DNA of 64,000 bases from Mangrovibacter yixingensis (GTDB lineage: Bacteria; Pseudomonadota; Gammaproteobacteria; Enterobacterales; Enterobacteriaceae): contig NZ_JAIVKM010000001.1 in NCBI RefSeq assembly GCF_020523985.1, positions 186,001-250,000 of the forward strand. The letters run 5' to 3'. A model generated the notes under the pieces. The model was not told the origin of the DNA, made no database searches, and saw only the letters and a program-made list of their open reading frames with translations. Both the position numbers and the translations under genes were made by a program. Below are positions 59,761-64,000 of this stretch, piece by piece (within the stretch, counting starts at the first letter, position 1; the number at the start of each line of letters is the position of its first letter).

Positions 59761-60745
59761 TGCTCCTCTGGCGAAAAATAAGCCATAAAAACCAGGGGGC
59801 TCCCAGCAGGCTGGTAATCAGCCCAACCGGCATTTCTGCCGGAGCCACCAGTGTGCGAGCGGCCGTATCGGCAACCAGCAACAGCATTGCCCCGGCAAGG
59901 AGTGAACCCGGCACCAGAGCCCGGTGGTTCGGCCCCAGCCACATTCGTATCAAGTGCGGTATAACCAGGCCAATAAACCCAATAATACCGCTGACAGCAA
60001 CAGAGGCCGCCACTAACAACGCACTGGAAAGCAGAAGTATTCGTTGCAACTGCGGCACATTGACACCCAGGTAGTGAGCTTCTTCTTCTCCCAGTTGCAG
60101 TAAGTCCAGTTGGCGACGGGCCAGACTGATAACGATGGCCGACGGCACAATAAATACGGCAGCCACGGCCAGGCTTGCCCATTGCGCCTGGCCGAGACTG
60201 CCCATGCCCCACTGGGAAAGCTGGCGTAGTTGAGAGTCGCTGCTTATCCAGGACAGCAGGCCGACAGCTGCGCCACACAGTGCATTAATGGCAAGCCCGA
60301 CCAGCAGCAAACGCGACATCGCATTATCCTGAGCCTGGCTAAGGAGGAAAATGACCAGCATAACGGCCAGACTACCGATAAATGCTGCCACGACAGGCAT
60401 CCATAGTGCTATCCAGGCAGGAACATGCAGGGGTAAAACCAGCCAGCAGGCAACAGCGAGTGCGCTACCGCTGCTAATCCCCAACAACCCCGGGTCAGCC
60501 AGCGGGTTGCGAAACAACCCCTGCATCACGCAGCCAGAGGCGGCCAGTGCTGCACCAAGGAGTAAAGCCAGAAGCACTCGCGGAAGGCGCACGGTCAGCC
60601 ATATTTGGCGCAGAGCCTCTGCGCCCGGTTGCCATAACTGCCTTAAGGGCAATGACATTGCACCCTGCGTGGTGGCAAACAGTGTCAGCCCCAGCAGAAG
60701 CAATACCATTCCCCATAATGCCCAGGTCACAGCCCGTTGGTTCAC
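59744..60745 (-). CDS. hmuU: Haem ABC importer permease HmuU
   Basis: A 333-residue BtuC/FecCD-type inner-membrane protein with about ten TM segments. Typical segments are LRLPRVLLALLLGAALAASGCVMQGLFRNPLADPGLLGIS near the N-terminus and GFIGLVIPHLIRMWLGPNHRALVPGSLL near the C-terminus. It forms the homodimeric channel for haem received from HmuT. It overlaps hmuT by 4 bp and hmuV by 17 bp. Confidence 0.93.
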   Translation of the reverse strand: MNQRAVTWALWGMVLLLLGLTLFATTQGAMSLPLRQLWQPGAEALRQIWLTVRLPRVLLALLLGAALAASGCVMQGLFRNPLADPGLLGISSGSALAVACWLVLPLHVPAWIALWMPVVAAFIGSLAVMLVIFLLSQAQDNAMSRLLLVGLAINALCGAAVGLLSWISSDSQLRQLSQWGMGSLGQAQWASLAVAAVFIVPSAIVISLARRQLDLLQLGEEEAHYLGVNVPQLQRILLLSSALLVAASVAVSGIIGFIGLVIPHLIRMWLGPNHRALVPGSLLAGAMLLLVADTAARTLVAPAEMPVGLITSLLGAPWFLWLIFRQRSIGREW

Positions 60746-61560
60746 GGGAGTTGCTCCGCTTTATGGCGCAACGCCAGCAGTGCCTGCGGGGTACGCAGGC
60801 CGAAACCGAGTAGTGCCATATCATCTACGAACAGCACTTGTTTATTGCGCCCTGCGGGGGTTTCCGCCAGACCCGGGAGTTTCCACAAACCGGCTTCACC
60901 CCCCAGACTTTTCAGGCCATCAGCGGAAATAACAATTAAGTCTGGTTTGCTGGCAATAATCCCTTCCTGAGACAAACCACGGTAGTGGGTGAAACCCTGC
61001 ATGGCATTTTGCAGGCCAGCGGCACGAATGGCGCTGTCTGCCGCAGTTTCCTGCCCTGCGACCTGGGTTCCCATACCTCCGTGGCTCAATAAGAACAGCA
61101 CCTGTTTGTTTAGCGGGGCTGTGGGCAGTGCGGCAATTTCAGCAGCCAGATGCCGGCGTAATTTTTCGCCCGGAGCGGTTTTTCCCAGTGCGGCGGCTAC
61201 CACAGCAATTTTTTGGTCGATAGCAGACAGTGTGTTATCGCCGGGAACAGTGACGACCCTGACATGGTTTTCCGCAACGGTATTCAATACCGATGACGGT
61301 TGTGCCTGGCTTCCTGCCAGCACCAGCGTTGGGTGAAGTGACAAAATACCTTCGGTATTCAACTGACGGACATAACCGACATCCGGCAGTTTGTTCGCCG
61401 CCTCAGGCCAGGTGCTGGTGGTGTCTCGCCCAACCAGTTCAGCCTGCGCACCCAGTGCCCAGGCTATTTCGGTAATGTCTCCGCCCAGCGTAATCACCCG
61501 GGGAGTGGCAGATAACACCCAAAAAGGCACAACCATCAATAACAACAGATATTTTTTCAT
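60742..61560 (-). CDS. hmuT: Periplasmic haem-binding protein HmuT
   Basis: A 272-residue binding protein of the cobalamin/haem class with a short signal peptide (MKKYLLLLMVVPFWVLSA). The mature part starts TPRVITLGGDITEIAWALGAQAELVGRD, and the C-lobe contains KPDLIVISADGLKSLGGE. The start at 61560 gives a proper signal peptide with AGGA upstream and an ATGA overlap with hmuS; the frame continues to 61581 without purpose. It carries haem from the outer-membrane receptor to HmuUV. Confidence 0.92.
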   Translation of the reverse strand: MKKYLLLLMVVPFWVLSATPRVITLGGDITEIAWALGAQAELVGRDTTSTWPEAANKLPDVGYVRQLNTEGILSLHPTLVLAGSQAQPSSVLNTVAENHVRVVTVPGDNTLSAIDQKIAVVAAALGKTAPGEKLRRHLAAEIAALPTAPLNKQVLFLLSHGGMGTQVAGQETAADSAIRAAGLQNAMQGFTHYRGLSQEGIIASKPDLIVISADGLKSLGGEAGLWKLPGLAETPAGRNKQVLFVDDMALLGFGLRTPQALLALRHKAEQLP

Positions 61561-62612
61561 ACCACAGTTCCTGCCTTGCACAGTGCGTCCACTTGCTCAC
61601 GCCACAGTGCCTGTTCTGGTTCCCCCTCTCTGCGCTGACCATACAACTGCGCGATTTGTGTGCCATCTTCAGCAAACAGCTCCAGACTGGTGACATGCCC
61701 ATCCGCGGTGGGTTTGCGCGTAACCCAGCTTTCTGCAATTGCGGCATCATCCAGGTGTAGCGTGAAGCGTTCATTGAAAATGTTGAACCAGCCTTTCATC
61801 GGTGCCAGCTTTTCGAGTTTCCCGGTGAAAATTTGCACGCACCCGCGGTTACCGACAAAAATCATAATTTCGTTCCCTTGCTGTAAAACGGTTTCCAGCA
61901 GAGTGGGCAGGGCGGTGTTGCTGACCTGGCAGGCGAGATCATTGCCCACCAGACGAAAAGCCTGCTGGCGTGAAATCCGGTGTTTTTTCAACAGGCCAAA
62001 GAACTGATGCACATCTGTGAGCGCTCGCCATTCCTGGTCCACCGCCACGCCATCGGCTTGTTGTGCGTACTGTGCAGTTTCTGCTGCGCTGATGGTCAAC
62101 GCCATGGGGTCCTGTGCTGTAAAACGGGCTACCAGTGCGCTCCATTCCACCATGCGGGTTTGTGCCGTGGCCCAGACTTTTAAAATGGCATCGCCTTGTG
62201 CATCAAAAAATTGAATACTCTGGCGTACCCCGTGCAGCCCCTGTTCACGCAGGAGGAAAACACTGGCCCAGTGGTTCAAAAACAGGCGTAAATCCAGGGC
62301 GCGTGGGTTAAGCACTAAACCGGCATGCTCACCGATACGTTGGTTGGTAAAACTGCCCAATTGCTCGTGAACGGCCCAGTTATTGCGGCAAATACATTTT
62401 GTTTCACCAACGGTTTCCAGCGCGGCGATGATATCGGCGATTTCACCACACAGTCGCACGGCATCGTGCCCCACACGGGCACAGGCGAGTTCAGCTTCGC
62501 TAACAGACAGCGTACTGGCGATATCCCGGGCGTATTTCCCCGGCTCATGGTTTTTTATTGCCTGATATTCTTGCCAGATGGCAGCGAAATCGGGTGTCAG
62601 TAATGCAGGCAT
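61557..62612 (-). CDS. hmuS: Haem-degrading/haem-trafficking protein HmuS (HemS family)
   Basis: A 351-residue cytoplasmic protein made of two structurally related halves, as in HemS/ChuS/HmuS. Family stretches are WQEYQAIKNHEPGKYARDIASTLSVSEAELACARVG, GETKCICRNNWAVHEQLGSF, and in the second half HQFFGLLKKHRISRQQAFRLVGNDLACQVSN and MIFVGNRGCVQIFTGKLEKLAPMKGWFNIFNERFTLHLDDAAIAESWVTRKPT. The family binds haem and, for some members, breaks it open to release iron. It is the second gene of the operon, coupled to hmuT. Confidence 0.93.
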   Translation of the reverse strand: MPALLTPDFAAIWQEYQAIKNHEPGKYARDIASTLSVSEAELACARVGHDAVRLCGEIADIIAALETVGETKCICRNNWAVHEQLGSFTNQRIGEHAGLVLNPRALDLRLFLNHWASVFLLREQGLHGVRQSIQFFDAQGDAILKVWATAQTRMVEWSALVARFTAQDPMALTISAAETAQYAQQADGVAVDQEWRALTDVHQFFGLLKKHRISRQQAFRLVGNDLACQVSNTALPTLLETVLQQGNEIMIFVGNRGCVQIFTGKLEKLAPMKGWFNIFNERFTLHLDDAAIAESWVTRKPTADGHVTSLELFAEDGTQIAQLYGQRREGEPEQALWREQVDALCKAGTVV

Positions 62613-62640
62613 ATTTTTATTCTCTGTGTGAAAGTAAATA

Positions 62641-62663
62641 CCCCCGGCAGCGATACCGGGGGG
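62641..62663 (-). terminator. Hairpin between hmuR and hmuS
   Basis: CCCCCGG (62641-62647) pairs with CCGGGGG (62656-62662) in the 92-bp gap between hmuR and hmuS. It may attenuate transcription or protect the receptor mRNA 3' end, giving more receptor than cytoplasmic proteins. Confidence 0.55.
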
Positions 62664-62704
62664 CAGGATCCCCTGCGAATAAAGTTGAAATAATGGTGAT
62701 GGAA

Positions 62705-64000
62705 TTAGAAATCCACGTTCACGCCCAATTGCCAGGTACGCCCGGGCATTACGGCTAATGCTTTGTCGTAAGCATCCTGTGCGGTTGATTCCTCAATGGT
62801 TCTGCTGCTCAGGTAATCCCAGTATTTACGGTCTGTGATGTTATAGACCCCACCACGGATTTTGACGTGCTCTGCCACTTTCCACCACGCGGTCCAGTCC
62901 AGCAGGCCATAACCCGGCACCCGCATATATTCGCTGCTGGCGCTGGTAATCGCTGAGCCGGTGTTGGTGTAAGACTCCCGGTTGGTGGCCGTTGCGCGTT
63001 TGCCTTTCACAAAAGTGGCCGTAAGGGCTGTACCGTAACGTTTTGCCGGGTCGTCCCATGCCACCCCAATCACTGCTTTCATTGGCGCTACGCTGTCCAG
63101 GTCTACATATTTGTCGCCCAGGTAGCTGGATTTGGATTTCCCTTCGGTATAACCCAGTGCCAGCGTGGTGCTCAGGCCATCCACTTGCTCAAACCAGGTG
63201 CCATAGTTAATTTTTGCGCTAATTTCCCCGCCCCATATATAAGCTTTATCGCGGTTCTCAGCCTGGTAAATGGTATAGATGTTGGACGGTACATTAGTGA
63301 ATTTGGCTGCATTACCTGAGCGGGTGTAACGGGTATAAGCGATAAAGTTTTTATAGCTGTTGTAGAACATGGCAGTATGCAGCGTGACACCTTCAGTCAC
63401 TTCGCCTTTCAGGCCCAGTTCGAAGTTATTACTGGTTTCAGTTTTTAAATCAGTATTCCCCACCAGTGCATATTGCTGGCTGCCTGCGTAGCTGGAACCC
63501 ATATTCCATGAACCGTACAACTGGCTGGCGTTCGGGAACTCTGCACCGCGTTTATATTGCAGGTAAGTCATCAGGCGCGGAGTAATGTCGTACTGGAATG
63601 TCAGTGACGGCAGTAACTGGGTGTCTGAGTTTTTGCCATATAAAGCAGCCACTTCTGATTCATCCAGTACTGTGCTGTTGCTGGTCAGGCTGGAGAGGTT
63701 TTCTGGCTTGATTGACTGATGAACCACGCGCACGCCAGGAATAATGGCAAAATGGTGCCCGTCTGGAGTGAAGTTGATCTGATCCTGCATGAACGCGCCC
63801 AGCGTGTAGCTACGGCTGTCGGCTTCAGGTTGCATTATCTCGCTGTAAACACTGGGCAACGGATTCTGGCTGAACGGGCGTTTGGTTTGCGTGGTGCTGG
63901 CATTAAATCCGGCACTCAGGTCGTGGCGGCCAATGGTTTTTGCCAGCGCGTTCTGGATACCCCAGGTGTCGGTATCGTAGTTGGAATTTACCGTCTCCAT
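62705..64000 (-). CDS. hmuR: TonB-dependent haem/haemoglobin receptor HmuR, C-terminal part
   Basis: The frame runs off the right edge, so only the last 431 or so residues are seen. It is all beta-barrel: typical strands include HFAIIPGVRVVHQSIKP, LPSLTFQYDITPRLMTYLQYKRGAEFPNASQLYGSW, LKTETSNNFELGLKGEVTEGVTLHTAMFYNSYKNFIAY and a C-terminal phenylalanine (GVNVDF) for outer-membrane assembly. The sequence QYKRGAEFPNASQLY resembles the FRAP/NPNL-type region of haem receptors. Its place before hmuSTUV makes it the outer-membrane haem receptor. The signal peptide, plug and promoter lie outside the window. Confidence 0.88.
   Translation of the reverse strand: METVNSNYDTDTWGIQNALAKTIGRHDLSAGFNASTTQTKRPFSQNPLPSVYSEIMQPEADSRSYTLGAFMQDQINFTPDGHHFAIIPGVRVVHQSIKPENLSSLTSNSTVLDESEVAALYGKNSDTQLLPSLTFQYDITPRLMTYLQYKRGAEFPNASQLYGSWNMGSSYAGSQQYALVGNTDLKTETSNNFELGLKGEVTEGVTLHTAMFYNSYKNFIAYTRYTRSGNAAKFTNVPSNIYTIYQAENRDKAYIWGGEISAKINYGTWFEQVDGLSTTLALGYTEGKSKSSYLGDKYVDLDSVAPMKAVIGVAWDDPAKRYGTALTATFVKGKRATATNRESYTNTGSAITSASSEYMRVPGYGLLDWTAWWKVAEHVKIRGGVYNITDRKYWDYLSSRTIEESTAQDAYDKALAVMPGRTWQLGVNVDF

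Overview
The window is a 64 kb chromosomal stretch from a member of the Enterobacterales. Evidence is an ERIC repeat at 41642-41768, close homologues of enterobacterial DhaR, YhdH/AcuI, FhuE, YncE, Bcr and YhhS-type proteins, enterobacterial Fur boxes, and a PTS-dependent dihydroxyacetone kinase. I cannot fix the genus. No rRNA, tRNA, CRISPR array, intact insertion sequence or prophage was seen. It looks like an accessory and niche-adaptation region: transporters, catabolic operons, regulators and iron acquisition, with few core genes.

Layout. 1-7.3 kb: end of an MHS-type permease, a higBA toxin-antitoxin pair with twin palindromic operators, a DHA2 exporter divergent from an MmyB-type regulator, an orphan metal-chelate binding protein, a membrane-anchored metallo-beta-lactamase-fold enzyme behind a MerR-type promoter, and a diguanylate cyclase. 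7.7-20.2 kb: a large catabolic cluster that I could not assign to a known pathway. It has a double-winged-helix GntR regulator, an atypical SDR, a polar amino-acid ABC importer, an M20 amidohydrolase, two enolase-superfamily enzymes, a creatinase-like M24 protein, a DapA-family lyase, a CTP-synthase-like glutamine amidotransferase and a PLP aminotransferase. The gene set fits import, amide cleavage, dehydration or epimerisation, retro-aldol or dehydratase chemistry, and transamination of an amino-acid conjugate. 20.2-22.4 kb: an AT-richer island with a gene remnant and an orphan AAA ATPase.

22.4-31.2 kb: a second diguanylate cyclase, then a dihydroxyacetone/glycerol locus: dhaKLM divergent from gldA, followed by dhaR. 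Four matching 15-bp palindromes, arranged as two equally spaced pairs, lie between dhaK and gldA. 31.2-37.1 kb: acuR-acuI (acrylyl-CoA reductase and its regulator), a YhhS-like MFS protein, and a 690-residue DUF4034/Sel1-like protein overlapping a 33-residue membrane peptide gene. 37.2-41.1 kb: an amino-acid ABC importer with fused permease and ATPase, followed by a GntR regulator and a DUF1989 protein. 41.3-47.8 kb: small membrane protein, ERIC, MerR with a carboxymuconolactone-decarboxylase-like protein, TetR with a Bcr-type exporter, a repetitive secreted protein, and a chemoreceptor with a CheR/CheB-docking tail.

47.9-54.3 kb: a sugar ABC importer operon containing a PfkB kinase, divergent from a ROK repressor. 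54.4-54.9 kb: a cold-shock-domain protein. 55.1-64 kb: iron acquisition, with an FhuE-like receptor divergent from a YncE-like lipoprotein and both preceded by Fur boxes, then hmuSTUV and the truncated receptor gene hmuR.

A three-hairpin dispersed repeat occurs at 7358-7500, 44999-45143 and, partially, at 47761-47825. I did not recognise it as a named family. Functional calls come from recognising motifs and family resemblance by eye; no database search was run.
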